A stretch of DNA of 22,090 nucleotides from NCBI GenBank assembly GCA_032718475.1, contig JAUCBJ010007748.1, positions 1 through 22,090 on the forward strand. Reading direction: 5' to 3'. Positions 9,420 to 19,364 of this stretch are shown here, in pieces; the first letter of the stretch is position 1; every line of letters starts with the position of its first letter. The notes beneath the pieces were generated by a model, which was given only the letters and a program-made list of their open reading frames with translations, made no database searches and was not told the DNA's origin. Source of the DNA: Nemertoderma westbladi (lineage: Eukaryota > Xenacoelomorpha > Nemertodermatida > Nemertodermatidae). The translations under genes and the position numbers were made by a program.

Positions 9420-9746
9420 AAAGCCTCTCACGAAGAAAGGAGACTTCGGTATACCAACAAACTATCGTGGGATCTGTCTACTTGTGGTAGTTGCCAAAAT
9501 ATACAACAAATGATTCTATATAGGATTAGGCCTCTCATAGAGAAACTACTGCGTAAGAGCCAAAACGGAATTCCCCAATAGCTCAGATACTTGCACTATG
9601 AATGAAGGCTGGTTGAAGGAATTACATCAAGGAACCTTCCGGCAGTTCCGATATTTGGGGACTTTAAGAAAGCATTCAACTCCCCATCCATAGATAAAGT
9701 GCTGGAAATCCCAAAGACCGGTTCACAGATACACTTCGCCTAGACT
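9420..9746 (+). pseudogene. Decayed LINE reverse transcriptase, 5' piece
   Basis: Translation in shifting frames gives RT finger and palm motifs: PLTKKGDFGIPTNYRGI, VAKIYNK, then IRPLIEKLLRKSQNG. After a frameshift comes RLVEGITSRNLPAVPIF followed by GDFKKAFN (degenerate FxDFxKAFD box). Stops and shifts are frequent. It differs from the younger LINE beside it, so it is an older, separate family of the same RTE-like type. The continuation is probably at 12955-13260, the two pieces having been separated by the younger insertion. Confidence 0.75.
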
Positions 9747-9754
9747 GAGCGGTC
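9747..9754 (+). repeat. Target-site duplication GAGCGGTC, left copy
   Basis: Identical to 12360-12367, bracketing the LINE at 9755-12359. Confidence 0.75.
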
Positions 9755-9769
9755 AAAATAGACCAAATC

Positions 9770-11263
9770 TCTAACCGCATCATCCGTTGCCACTTCTCAT
9801 GTTCTGGAAGACTGGCTAAGAAGTTTCCTAAGGTGGTTCTGATTGTGTGCTACGCTCCAACTAGTGTTGCCCCTGTAGAGGAGGTGGAAAATTTCTACCA
9901 GAATCTACAAGCAGCTACTGATGGAGTGGATCAGCATTCATTCTTAACATTCCTGGGAGACTTTAATGCAAGTCTGCATCAATCACCTACATCGCCCTGG
10001 GTCTATAGCAATAGTGTTAACCGAAATTCCGTAGATTTTCAGGATTTTATCTCTGGAAATGGATTGTTTTCGGCTGGAACCCAGTTCAAGAAGCGAACTG
10101 GAAAGCTATGGACTCATAGTGGACGCAGTGGTCACAAGTCCCAGATAGACCATATCCTGTTTCGTAGGAAATACAGGAGCTCTATACAAGACTGTAATGC
10201 ATTTACACTTCGACCCTTCTCCAGTGATCACCGCCTTATTGTGGCCAAGGTAAGACTTAGTCTGCGTGCTAGCAGAACAACGAAATCTGCCTTGCCGCGG
10301 CATGACTGGTCCTCTCTGTTGCAACAGCCAAGTGTGAGATCCAGCTTTACACTACAGCTGAGCAACAGATATGAGGTTCTTGCCTCTGAGGCGGCAGATC
10401 ACTGTGAGGGCTATAATGCCTTCACAGAGGCAGTTAAGTTAGCAGCTGCAGAAACAGTTCCTGTATACCCTCGAAACCGGAAACGGGCCCCCTGGACTGA
10501 CAACAAAATTCAGAAGTGCCGAAATGACCTCTACAAGGCGCAGAAAGAGTCCCGACTCAAACAGACTACAGCGGCCAAGAATGCAGTTAAGGCTGCATCT
10601 AGGTCCCTGAACAGGCAGTACTCTGTTAATTTACAGGAGCTAATAAACCAAGAGGTTGATACCATCAATGATGCTGACGACAGCAGGCAATCATCCCAGG
10701 CATGGAGATCGATCAACTTGCTTCCTGGTCGAAAAAGCCAACCAACCACCAAGGTTAAGGCTGAATCACCAGCCGATCGCCTCAATGGTTGGAAGGCCCA
10801 CTTTGAAAACCTCCTCAATAATGACAGGGTATTGCCTGATAACTTTATAGAAGTAAAAGTGTCTGAGTCTGTACTCCCAGATATTCCCATTGGTGATATC
10901 TCCTTTGCAGAAGTGAAGGCTGCTGCAAAGAGCATTAAGACCAATCGTGCCAGTGGAGTAGATGGTATTCCCCCTGAGGTCTTTAAAACACCTGAGTGTT
11001 TAAAGCTCATCTATCCCATCATAGTAGACATGTACGGAACAACAAGAGTCCCACAAGAAATGAAAACAAATAAGTTGGTGCCAGTTCCCAAGAAGGGCAA
11101 CCTAACACTCTATGGTTCTTTTCGGGGAATCTCATTGATCTCGATTGCTGCAAAGCTATACAATAGAATTCTATTAAATCGCATCAGGGATCCCATTGAG
11201 AGACTGCTCCGTGGAAATCAGAATGGGTTCCGTAAAGGTCGTGGTACCATGGAGCCCACTTAG
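9770..11263 (+). pseudogene. LINE endonuclease (C-terminal half) and RT start
   Basis: The frame is open from before 9833 to 11263. Endonuclease motifs are VCYAPTS, LGDFNASL, SQIDHILFRR and SSDHRLIVAKV, the last two marking the catalytic Asp-His end of APE domains. The N-terminal part of that domain is absent. After a basic linker, the RT begins with ASGVDGIPPEVFK and PVPKKGN, FRGISLISIAAKLYNRIL and NQNGFRKGRGT. The frame then breaks between about 11244 and 11263, a small deletion relative to the continuing frame (RRIIEELSKKK). Confidence 0.85.
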
Positions 11264-12318
11264 AAGGATAATTGAAGAGTTATCAAAAAAGAAAGACAGG
11301 CATCTGGCTGTTATCTTTGTTGACTTCTTCAAGGCCTTTGATTCAGTCTCTCGCTCACGTATGTTCAGCATACTTTCATTATATGGGATTCCTGATGAAA
11401 TTATTGCAGCAATCAGATCAGTATACGATGGTTCGACAACATTTGTGTCTACTGTTGACGGTGACACAGAACCATTTGAAGTGTTATGGGGCGTCCTCCA
11501 GGGAGACACACTTATCCTAGTACCTAACTGATCGAGACTTTGCTGATGACTTAGGAGTACTCTCAGAATCACTAGAGGGAGCCCAACGACTCCTCAGCTC
11601 ATTAGAACATGCTGCTTCTAGTGTTAGTCTTTTTATTAACTCCAGAAAGACCAAAATTTTAACAGTTAACTTTGAAAGTCCTCAGCAAGTCTCTGATCGG
11701 ATGAGCATAAGCTCAAAAGATGGTATGCTTGAGCATGTGGATGACTTCTGTTACCTGGGATCATGGATCCGGAAGTCAGGTGAGGACCTTCGAATACGTA
11801 AGGGAAAGGCATGGGCAGCCTTGAATATGCTTTCCAGGATTTGGAAATCACCGAGAATTAATCGGAAACTTAAGGTCCGATTATTTAGAGCAGCAGTAGT
11901 TCCAGTACTCCTCTATTGGAGTCCATGCTGGGCTCTAAATGCTGAGGACACCAAATCTCTGGATGGCACATTCACAAGAATGCTACGCCGGGTTCATTGT
12001 GTCAAGTACAATGCACACATCCCCAACCAGACACTATATAACATTGGAGGTGTCTCATTGGTTCCCCCAAGCTTGACACTAGAACAAAATCGCCTTCGCT
12101 TTGCAGGACATTGCTTTCGCCGTGAGGACCAGCCAGTGCATAATCTTGTACTTTGGCAGCCTCATGGAGTGAATAAGCATGGTGGACAGCCCATGACTTT
12201 CTTGGGACGCATCTTAAAGGACACTGGCCTTGAAGATGCGGATGATCTAGCAAATTTCATGGGTGATAGGGAGTTGTGGCGGTGCAATTTTGTCGATAAG
12301 CCGGCACAGCATTCTTAA
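11196..12318 (+). pseudogene. LINE RT palm and C-terminal region, with internal deletion
   Basis: From about 11265 the frame reads RRIIEELSKKKDRHLAVIFV and DFFKAFDSVSRSR (first catalytic Asp box), then YDGSTTFVSTVDGDTEPFEV and GVLQGDTL, and stops at 11531. A second frame (from 11524) resumes with DRDFADDLGVLSESL, the F/YxDD box. The 35-40 residues normally between GVLQGDTL and FADD are missing, so RT function is lost. The rest runs unbroken to 12318: FCYLGSWIRKSGEDLRIRKG, AAVVPVLLY, RLRFAGHCFRR, and a C-terminus ending ELWRCNFVDKPAQHS. The GHCxR...GR-P-T stretch is usual at the end of RTE-like proteins. Confidence 0.85.
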
Positions 12319-12359
12319 AAATGCAGCTGCAATGCAGCATGCCGATCCTAGTAGTAGTA

Positions 12360-12367
12360 GAGCGGTC
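12360..12367 (+). repeat. Target-site duplication GAGCGGTC, right copy
   Basis: Directly follows the TAG tail of the LINE and matches 9747-9754. Confidence 0.75.
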
Positions 12368-12401
12368 GTTTTGCAGCGCATTTTGGAGACACTTTGACAG
12401 C

Positions 12402-12630
12402 GTTATAACCGGGTGTAAACGCTACACCGACAGCCGACAACCACTGCCGACAACAACAAATATGAAAATGTAACCTGAGTTCGTAACTCTCGTTTATTGT
12501 TTTGGTTAGAATAACCTTCCACTGAAACCTGTTCCTTTCCTTCAATTAATAAATAACATTAATTAGCTTTAGTATAGGTTGTCGACGTTGGTTGTAGGTA
12601 GTCGGCGTAGCGTTTACACCCGTTATAACC
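12402..12630. mobile_element. Small MITE with ~45-bp inverted ends and 9-bp duplication
   Basis: GGGTGTAAACGCTAC at 12411 is inverted at the right end (finishing 12621), and imperfect pairing continues for about 45 bp through CCGAC and ACAAC blocks. GTTATAACC flanks both sides (12402-12410, 12622-12630). The core is 211 bp and non-coding. The 9-bp duplication suggests a Mutator-like origin, but the word is nearly palindromic, so part of it could belong to the ends. Confidence 0.7.
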
Positions 12631-12954
12631 AAAAGCCAAAGCTCTGTGATTGAACATTGGCGATTTCAGAGCGCTGTCACCGCACTGTCACCGCGTAGTG
12701 AGCTTATGGAATACCAGAAGCATTCGATTGTAATATTGTTACACAAAAGATCAGGTGTGATCAGATAAGATCAGATGGTGAAACTGAGTGCTTCTCAATC
12801 CTGGCTGTTGTACTGCAAGGCAGAACATTGGCTCCAATTACTATAAATATATTGTATTGGATCATGCAATGACGAGAGACAACTAGTATCCTGTGATCAC
12901 ACTAAATATACTTAGAAGCAACAGATATCCCGCTCATACACTCACATATAATTT
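12631..12954. other. Non-coding spacer
   Basis: No gene is seen. It contains short GATCAG repeats near 12750-12777 and may include unrecognisable remnants of the older LINE. Confidence 0.5.
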
Positions 12955-13260
12955 TTCATATAATCTTTGAGGATGACATTGCGCAACTTTATAATACGCT
13001 ATCAGATGCACGACTTCTACTGAAGAAAGTGGAAAGACGCGATAAGGATGTTGGGTTGTACATAAACGCTACCGACAACTGAATAATACATTACTTTTAA
13101 TATCAATGGAAGCTTGACCACCATCGATAATAAGCAACTAAAGAACAATGACGACTTCTAGTTCCTTGGGTCGAGGATATAGGGAGGCAGAAAGATCTTA
13201 GAAAAGCAAAGGCATGGAAAAGATAAGATATTTTATTAAAGGGGAGACATTTCCACCTAA
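12955..13260 (+). pseudogene. Decayed LINE reverse transcriptase, 3' piece
   Basis: It translates to DDIAQLYNTLSDARLLLKKV, then DVGLYINAT, and after frame changes a V-F-YLGS-I-like box and RKAKAW. These are the YxDD box and downstream motifs of an RTE-like RT. It begins close to where 9420-9746 leaves off, after the palm Asp box, allowing for the missing segment, so both are plausibly one old copy. Confidence 0.6.
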
Positions 13261-13866
13261 GTTAAAACAGCGCAAATACACTATGGAAGGTAACTAATTC
13301 ACTCTAACAACGAATTTATTGTTGTTACACAAGACTACTAAGGGCGCAGCACTAAGCCTGGGTTACCTTCCCTTCACCCATTGACAGGCCCGTATGGTGA
13401 TCATAATATCTGGGGGGGCAGAGGCCAAATCTGGGGGGGCAAACCCATAACTGGGATTTGGGGAGCATACAAAAAAGTGAGAGTTAATTTAGTACATAAA
13501 GTAAAATCAATATTGTTGAAAGGTGTGTGGGGCGAGCCACGAAGTCGGCGGAGCCTAGGCGAATTGACACTGTTAAGGAGAATGTCAATAATGGCAAATA
13601 GTTGTTGACGTAACTATTTTGACATTAAATAACTTTGTCAGATTTAAAGCTGTCGAATTGAAAATTTGGAGGCATAAATATGTCCAAAACTTGACATTAT
13701 TTAGCGACTTTTGACCCCAACAGTTCAACAGTCTCCCGCTAGATGGCTACATGTCTAAGCATTAAATGTCCTCCCATTTCTTTGCTCTTAATCCGTTTAA
13801 CCTGAAACTTGTCAGAATTGTACTCGACCATTAGCTGTGCCATTTAAACATTTTCTGAGGTCTTAA
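13261..13866. other. Non-coding region with G-run repeats
   Basis: No gene is seen. CTGGGGGGGCA occurs twice (about 13411 and 13431), with the word CAGGCCCGTAT upstream. The same words appear inverted at about 15340-15405, so these belong to a dispersed repeat. The second copy of the repeat at 5866 lies at about 13527-13612. Confidence 0.55.
13527..13612 (+). repeat. Dispersed repeat, copy 2
   Basis: Matches 5866-5955 in the same orientation: GTGGGGCGAGC, TGACACTGTT and GTCAATAATGGCAAATAGTT are shared. The spacing between blocks is nearly kept. Confidence 0.7.
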
Positions 13867-14827
13867 CCCTTCGTTTCTCAAACAGATGAATTCCTTTGAG
13901 GTCCATCTTGACCTCAGGTAAATTAGAGGGTTGGGGTGGTCCAAAAAACTTGTTGTCGAATTTAAACTCAGTTTGCACATCATATGTCATAAAATGAGCC
14001 CAAACTTCGATAGATACCAAAATTTTGATTTGGGGATGACAGGAAATATTCCGACAGGCACATGGCCAGTTCCCGTCCTTGGCGCAAGTGAGTCATATTC
14101 CCCATTTTTGTGATTCTCAACTTCTATTATTCCTACTGCATTGATATTTATGCTCAATAGAACAGCAATGACAGATTTAGTTGGTGTAGACACCTTCAAA
14201 ACAAGCATAGAGCGAATAGTTTTTGAGATATTGCAGATAATGCGAAGTCAGGCACAAGTCAAAATTAGCGCCTTGATGCGATATTGACAAATACCTGACA
14301 AATATCTCAAACACTATTCGCTCAATGCTTGTTTTGAAGGTGTCTACAACAACTAAATCGGTCATTGCGGTTCTAAATGAGCATAATATCAATGCAGTAC
14401 GAATACTAGAGGTTGATCATCACAAAAATGGGGAATATGACTCACTTGTGCCAAGGGCGGGAACTGGCCATGCGCATTTGGGAATATTTCCTTTCATCCC
14501 CAAATCAAAATTTTGGTATCTATCTAAGTTTGGGCCCATTTGATGACATCTGATTTGCAAACTGAGTTGAAATTCAAAAAAAGTTTTTCGTTGATATTGA
14601 ATGGTACAGGTACAAAACACGATGAGGTGAATGTGTAGGCCCCTATAAATTGTAAAATTGAATAGACCCCCTTGCAAATTTTTACATTTTTGTTTTTCTA
14701 ATTGAGAAGTACTATCAAATAATAAATGTCACAAAATTTCGAGATAAAATATCAATGTGTGATAAAATTGTGTAAGTTTAAATCTTCGATGGGTCAAAAA
14801 TGACCTCAAAGAGAGCACAAGGGTTAA
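13863..14827. mobile_element. piggyBac-like palindromic (foldback) MITE with TTAA flanks
   Basis: TTAA at 13863-13866 is followed by CCCTT. At the other end AAGGG is followed by TTAA (14824-14827). TTAA duplication with CCC...GGG termini is the piggyBac signature. Further in, TTTGAGGTC and TTGACC are inverted at both ends. Two internal arms (about 13985-14233 and 14287-14545) are long inverted copies around a roughly 50-bp spacer, with words such as ATACCAAAATTTTGATTTGG and TGTCATTGCTGTTCT-like blocks paired. The right outer part has about 160 extra bases. No transposase is encoded. Confidence 0.8.
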
Positions 14828-15828
14828 ATCGACTGCAGTTTTCAAGCCTGGTTCTAGGCTGGTGTAAAGTGATCAAGGGCATCTAATTAGAATTTGCTTA
14901 TTTTTCTTTCAAGATTACACTTACATAAGTTTATATCACGTGCTGCGCGAAGGACCCACTTCAGGTATAATATGGTTAAGGTTAAGTTACAACAAATTAT
15001 AGCTATGGATACCAGCGCAACCCTCAGCGCCAAGCCTTTTAGCTGCGAGCTGGCTCCCAAACTATAAGCAAATAAGCAATGGGTCAACAACAAACAACCC
15101 CTCCACCCTGGTAGCCAATGAGAGAACCTAGAGCTTTCGAGTATTTTTAGTAATTACAGGTACATTAGGTCAGTAGGTAGGTATAATGTCATGTAGTTAT
15201 AGAATTGGACCAAATTGAATGGTGGGGAGTCAGGTCAGGTCAGTGGGCAGGTGTATGTGAATCCAATAATATTGATTACCAACAATATTATTATTAATTA
15301 ATTGTGAACAAGGCGAGTAAACAATATATGGGTGGGGGGGCAGTGGGACTTCTCTGGGGGGGCAGTGCCCCCAAAGCCCCCCCGCACGATACGGGCCTGC
15401 CCATTGACATGAGGTAGCTAATAGAATAGTCATAACTAGTAATGCGGAGGTTACGTTCACTCTCATAAGTACTTGAGGTAGCTGGGACGGGGGAGGGGGT
15501 GTGCTTCTCATCTCGGTGAATCACTATCTCGTCTCAATATTAAATTTAATTATAAATTAAGGGAAAGGAGTAAGTTACATAGTGGCACATTATTTTAACC
15601 AAAAGAATAAACTAAATTTAATATAAAAGAACCCAATTTTATTTTTGGGAATATAATCAGCTGTTATTTGTGTAGAATTTTTCCTGGAGAGGGATGAATT
15701 TTGATTGCGTCAAAAGTTCCCTCCTTTATGTGCATGGGATAGTCATAGGTAGTAAAGCCGCCAGGGTTACATTTACACATGGACATAAAGGATCTCTCTA
15801 TCTATATTGTCAAAACTCCAGCTATAAG
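14828..15828. other. Non-coding region
   Basis: No gene is seen. It holds GGTCAGTAGGTAGGTAT-like direct repeats (about 15166-15252) and a G/C-run repeat (15329-15405) in inverse orientation to 13380-13445. A 20-bp imperfect inverted pair around CCTTTATGT-CATG lies at about 15722-15740 and 15776-15796. Confidence 0.5.
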
Positions 15829-16205
15829 TACCACGGAGCCAATTCTGGCACTTCGGGGATCATTGAGGAATTGTTAACAAAAAGACAGGCCCGTTGCTAG
15901 TTAGTCATCTTTGTGGACCCTTTAGTGCCTTCGACACTGTCTCCCGGTCACGGATCTTTAGTATCCTTGAAACCCAGGGGATCCCCATGCGATATTTTTT
16001 TTGGCGCAATTTATTTATCAAATGTTTGTATGATGGTTTCGCAACTGTTGTTTGTAAAACAAATAGAGATGCAGACACTTTTGAAATATTAATGCAGTTG
16101 AAATACAACCCGCAGTATTGTGTGTTAGTGAAAAACCACAAGTACATTTTACGCCTGACGGGCTTCGACTTTACTGAAGATGATCTGGGATTATATTTCA
16201 GAATA
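15829..16205 (+). pseudogene. LINE RT fragment, highly decayed
   Basis: The translation has SGTSGIIEELLTKRQAR, a frame change, then VIFVDPFSAFDTVSRSRIF (palm Asp box), LETQGIP, YDGFATVV, DADTFEI and later LTGFDFTEDDLGLYF, a degenerate F-DD box. The order matches the LINE at 11265-11560, and here too the stretch between the GVLQGD region and the DD box is shortened or replaced. It lies about 830 bp beyond the 3' end of the Hey coding sequence, on the opposite strand. Confidence 0.7.
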
Positions 16206-17039
16206 ATTGGATGGTGCCAAAAGCCCTCCCCCCATCTATATAGAACATGCAACATTCAATATCGCTCTGTTTGTGAATGAAACAAAGACAATACCACCAA
16301 CCAAACACAGCAATTGTAAACAGGAAGGTGCAATATTCAAAATATATAATAAATAGTATATTAACATATTATAAGTGATAGGATATAACGCAGCAAAATA
16401 TAAAAATATTAAGAAACTGAAAATTACAAAGGAATATAAAATATAGCGATAGAAATATAGTGGTCCTTTATGTAAAAAACGACTTTAATAAAATAAATTA
16501 ATAACTAATTTGAACTATTTCACTAAATATAAATATATAACAACTACGTGCATCGTGGAAATCAGCATCAAATATTTGAAAAAACTTATATACCCGGGTA
16601 ACAATTTGAAAAAAACTGATTTACTGAAAAATAACAATTTCCTGAAGGAATTGATGATTTAGATCTAACTCTAATCTCTAACTAGGTTTAGTTAGACTAG
16701 CTACCGGTACGTACATCTATTGCAACATGAAAATGCACAGAGGACAGCCAATTTCACTACGCATTTAAAGTACAATAATAACTAAATTGAACGTACGAAT
16801 TAATGAAAAATATAACTTCTGTATCAGATCCTTTAGCACTAGTAAAGTAGTAAAGTTGGCGAAAGGCAAAACGTTTTGTAATGCAGGAATAATAATATCT
16901 TAAAATAAATATCATATTTAACTTCGACGATTAAGACTCACATAATTACATATAAAGTGAAAGTTAAATTGGAAGATTGAATGACTTTGTTTACCGCTAG
17001 GAGTTGATGTGAAAGATTAAACAATAGCAAATAATATTG
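16206..17039. other. AT-rich stretch, probable 3' UTR of Hey plus flank
   Basis: No coding potential is seen. On the minus strand this directly follows the Hey stop codon. No AATAAA is seen close by; the best candidate poly(A) signal is ATTAAA at 16489-16484, about 550 bp past the stop. Confidence 0.4.
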
Positions 17040-18997
17040 CTAGTAGCCAATTGGGAATCCCTCACTCCCCCAAGGCCTATAAGGTTTACCGAGGTTATTA
17101 ATGCCGGGTGGATATCCTGTAGGTTGGCCCCCTCCACCGCTCAGTATGTTAGACTGGCTGTAATTGGCTGGAATTTGGGAGGGGTGGATGTTACCAATGC
17201 TGGATAGAGAGGAATTGCTGGAGACCCCGTTCTGTATAGCGGCGGGCCCTATTGGTGGATGTCCCATGTATCGGGAAGGGTTTCCACAAGGCTCCATAGC
17301 TGCTGCCAGTGTCGGTCTGGGTTCCGACAGCGTGCAAGAGGGACTTCCGTTCATGGTGACGTCACCAGTCCCCGTCGGAGCCAGACCAGCATGAGACACC
17401 GGCATAAAGTTTGTGGGTATTCCGTTCGGTATTCCACCATTAGGAGGCGTCATAAACGGTGTTTGCGCGGGTGGTTGATAGGTGGCAGTTCCCCAGGGCG
17501 CCGCTGGGTGGCGTTGGGCAGCCATAGCCGCTTCTCTCTGGGCCATATAGCACTGAAGATGACTCATTAATCTGAAAACAATAAATTAATATTAATATTT
17601 TGCCAAATACCACGATAAAATAGATCAGCTAGAAAAATGATTTTAAAAGCTCAATAATTAATTATCAAGCGAAATAATTCAACAAGCAACATAATTTAAA
17701 TTGAACAACTGAATCAGTATCAAATTTATTTTAAAATATTGATCAATAATATACCGCAAATATAATGCGAAAATAATGCGTTTGCATTTATTTCTCTAAC
17801 ACATTAAAGCATTTAATAAATTACCGTATATTGATAATAAATGTATGATATACTGTATTGGTGTTATGTGGTGTTACAATGTTGAATATACATTGAATAG
17901 GACGACTAAGAATTAAAGAATTACCTTCTCACATTCAGATACGCACCTTAAACGTAGGGGGTCTTGTACATCCATTCCTTCTATGGTTACTAGGTAACGG
18001 GCAACTTCAGAGGCGCATTCTCGGAATCCCAACGATCTGTAATCCATGGCGATGGAGGTGTGAGCTGCAAAGAAATATAATAAATGTCAATTACATAAGA
18101 GTAAACCAAGGAGGGCAATACAAAATTATAATTGGAATCAATACAAAATTAAGGTTAAAATTCCGTCAAAATATCTCGGTAAATCAGCAATGTTAATTAT
18201 CATTTAATGGAAAGGAACATGTTACAGCGTCACGTTATCCTAACCAAAATAAATAATCAAGATGGAGGAGGATTAGCTCATTATTACTCATAGCTTATTG
18301 TCAAAATAAACAAACAGTAAATAATAGTCATGTAAACCGTGGTAGAAACTTACTTTTTGTGCCTATCATTTTCAGATGTTCCACGGTCATTTGAAGTATT
18401 TCAGCCTTCTCCAATTTAGCGGAACCCTGTTTTTCGTAGCAGGCTGGCACCAACTTCCTGAGGTCAGTTAGGCTGCAGTTAATCCGGTCACGTCTTCGTT
18501 TTTCGATTACCTGATAAAACCATAATGAATAATTAATGAGGACATTCCGAGAAAATAGATTATTTCATTTACAAATAATAAAAGTTTTCCCTCCATTTGT
18601 GAAGATGTGACCTAATGGAGGTAGAGTTTTACCATAAAAAAGATTATAATTTGTATTACTGTAAAGTAGTAAAAATTTAACTTTATGTGTAATAATACAA
18701 AACTAACATTTTGTTAATAAAATGGTGTTGTATAAACAATGTTAAAAAAAACATTATGAATTTTAGTGACAAATTTAAAACTGTTTAAAATATTTAAGTT
18801 AATTTTTAGTCAAACGACATATTTTCAAAACTAAAATAAATTTGTTCAAAAACATAACTCACCCCTCGTCTCCTCTTGCGGGTAGTTGGTACACCTGAGT
18901 GCGGCTGAGTTTGATGGTGTTCGATCTTGGATTCGGGGACGCCGTAACCACCCATCATTTCCGTCTTCACTAGGGCTTCCATGTAACTTGGAGACAT
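17040..18997 (-). CDS. Hey: Hey: bHLH-Orange transcriptional repressor with C-terminal YRPW motif (4 coding exons)
   Basis: Exons are 18997-18863, 18510-18354, 18064-17947 and 17571-17040. All introns are GT-AG (352, 289 and 375 bp) with phases 0, 1 and 2. The sum is 942 nt, 313 residues plus TAG. An in-frame TAA lies about 54 nt before the chosen ATG. Residues 39-97 form the bHLH domain: [17 protein letters not shown] has Gly45 where Hes proteins have Pro, the hallmark of Hey proteins, and [17 protein letters not shown] is helix 2. Residues about 98-150 are the Orange domain ([20 protein letters not shown]). A Pro/Gly/Asn/Ser-rich region leads to YRPW at 301-304. The final tail is GSEGFPIGY, not the usual TE(I/V)GAF. 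Hey proteins are nuclear repressors downstream of Notch; they bind E-box or class C sites as homo- or heterodimers. The length is usual for the family. Confidence 0.96.
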
Positions 18998-19190
18998 AAG
19001 GATGTGGTTGCCAACACAAAGGAGAAATAGCAGAGCTAAACAGTAGTTTTAAACACGATATCAAATAAATATTTAAATTATTATAAAACAGTTAATATTT
19101 AATAAGTCGATGTAAAAGTCAACAATTTGCGCAGGAAAGAATCAGTTCTCTTGAGGATGTAAGTCTCGTGTCGGATCTCGTGTTTCAACT
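18998..19190 (-). other. Probable 5' UTR of Hey
   Basis: Lies between the inferred initiator (TCAGTT, A at 19190) and the start codon. It has no in-frame extension of the coding sequence because of a TAA about 54 nt upstream of the ATG. The exact cap site is an inference from the TATA box. Confidence 0.45.
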
Positions 19191-19208
19191 GATGTGAAGC
19201 CGGTAGGT

Positions 19209-19214
19209 CACGCG
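19209..19214. promoter_or_regulatory. Class C site CACGCG next to the Hey TATA box
   Basis: CACGCG is a known binding word for Hes/Hey repressors. Its place between the TATA box and the start site would suit negative autoregulation. A single 6-mer is weak evidence. Confidence 0.35.
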
Positions 19215-19219
19215 GCCCC

Positions 19220-19227
19220 TTTATATA
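19220..19227 (-). promoter_or_regulatory. TATA box of Hey (TATATAAA)
   Basis: It lies 30-37 bp upstream of an initiator-like TCAGTT on the minus strand and about 225 bp before the ATG. A GC-rich stretch surrounds it, in contrast to the AT-rich neighbourhood. Confidence 0.75.
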
Positions 19228-19253
19228 GTGGGCCGCTCGGGAGAGCGTCTGTC

Positions 19254-19258
19254 ATTGG
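19254..19258 (-). promoter_or_regulatory. CCAAT box of Hey promoter
   Basis: AACCAATGAC on the minus strand lies about 65 bp upstream of the inferred start site, a usual place for NF-Y sites. Confidence 0.5.
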
Positions 19259-19315
19259 TTCGTGTGGCTTCTAGCCGTGGCTTTATGCGGCGATAGCGTA
19301 AAGGCCCTATCTGGG

Positions 19316-19323
19316 CGTGGGAA
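19316..19323 (+). promoter_or_regulatory. CSL/Su(H) site 1 (CGTGGGAA)
   Basis: Exact match to YGTGRGAA, the high-affinity site of the Notch effector CSL (Su(H)/RBPJ). It is about 125 bp upstream of the inferred start. Confidence 0.75.
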
Positions 19324-19364
19324 CCTGGTACGGCTTCTTTGTTTGCTGGACGTTCGTCGGAGTG

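Larger units (their letters stand above)
9755..12359 (+). mobile_element. RTE-like LINE, 5'-truncated, with TAG-repeat tail
   Basis: The insertion starts inside the endonuclease domain and ends ATCCTAGTAGTAGTA, flanked by GAGCGGTC on each side. It carries the C-terminal half of an APE-type endonuclease, a reverse transcriptase and a C-terminal region. A short tandem-repeat tail instead of poly(A) fits RTE-like elements. Related pieces occur at 3987-4720 and 21310-21908, and a more distant one at 15829-16205. It is inactive because of 5' truncation, a frameshift and an internal RT deletion. Confidence 0.88.

Noticed and set aside
10106-11010. Minus-strand frames within the LINE
   Set aside because: They are antisense to the endonuclease/RT frame, which has clear motifs.
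15722-15796. Imperfect inverted pair as a possible MITE
   Set aside because: The stem is short and mismatched, with no target duplication.
17164-17570. Plus-strand frames of 76 and 103 codons
   Set aside because: They lie antisense to the last Hey exon, whose frame is supported by the bHLH, Orange and YRPW order.
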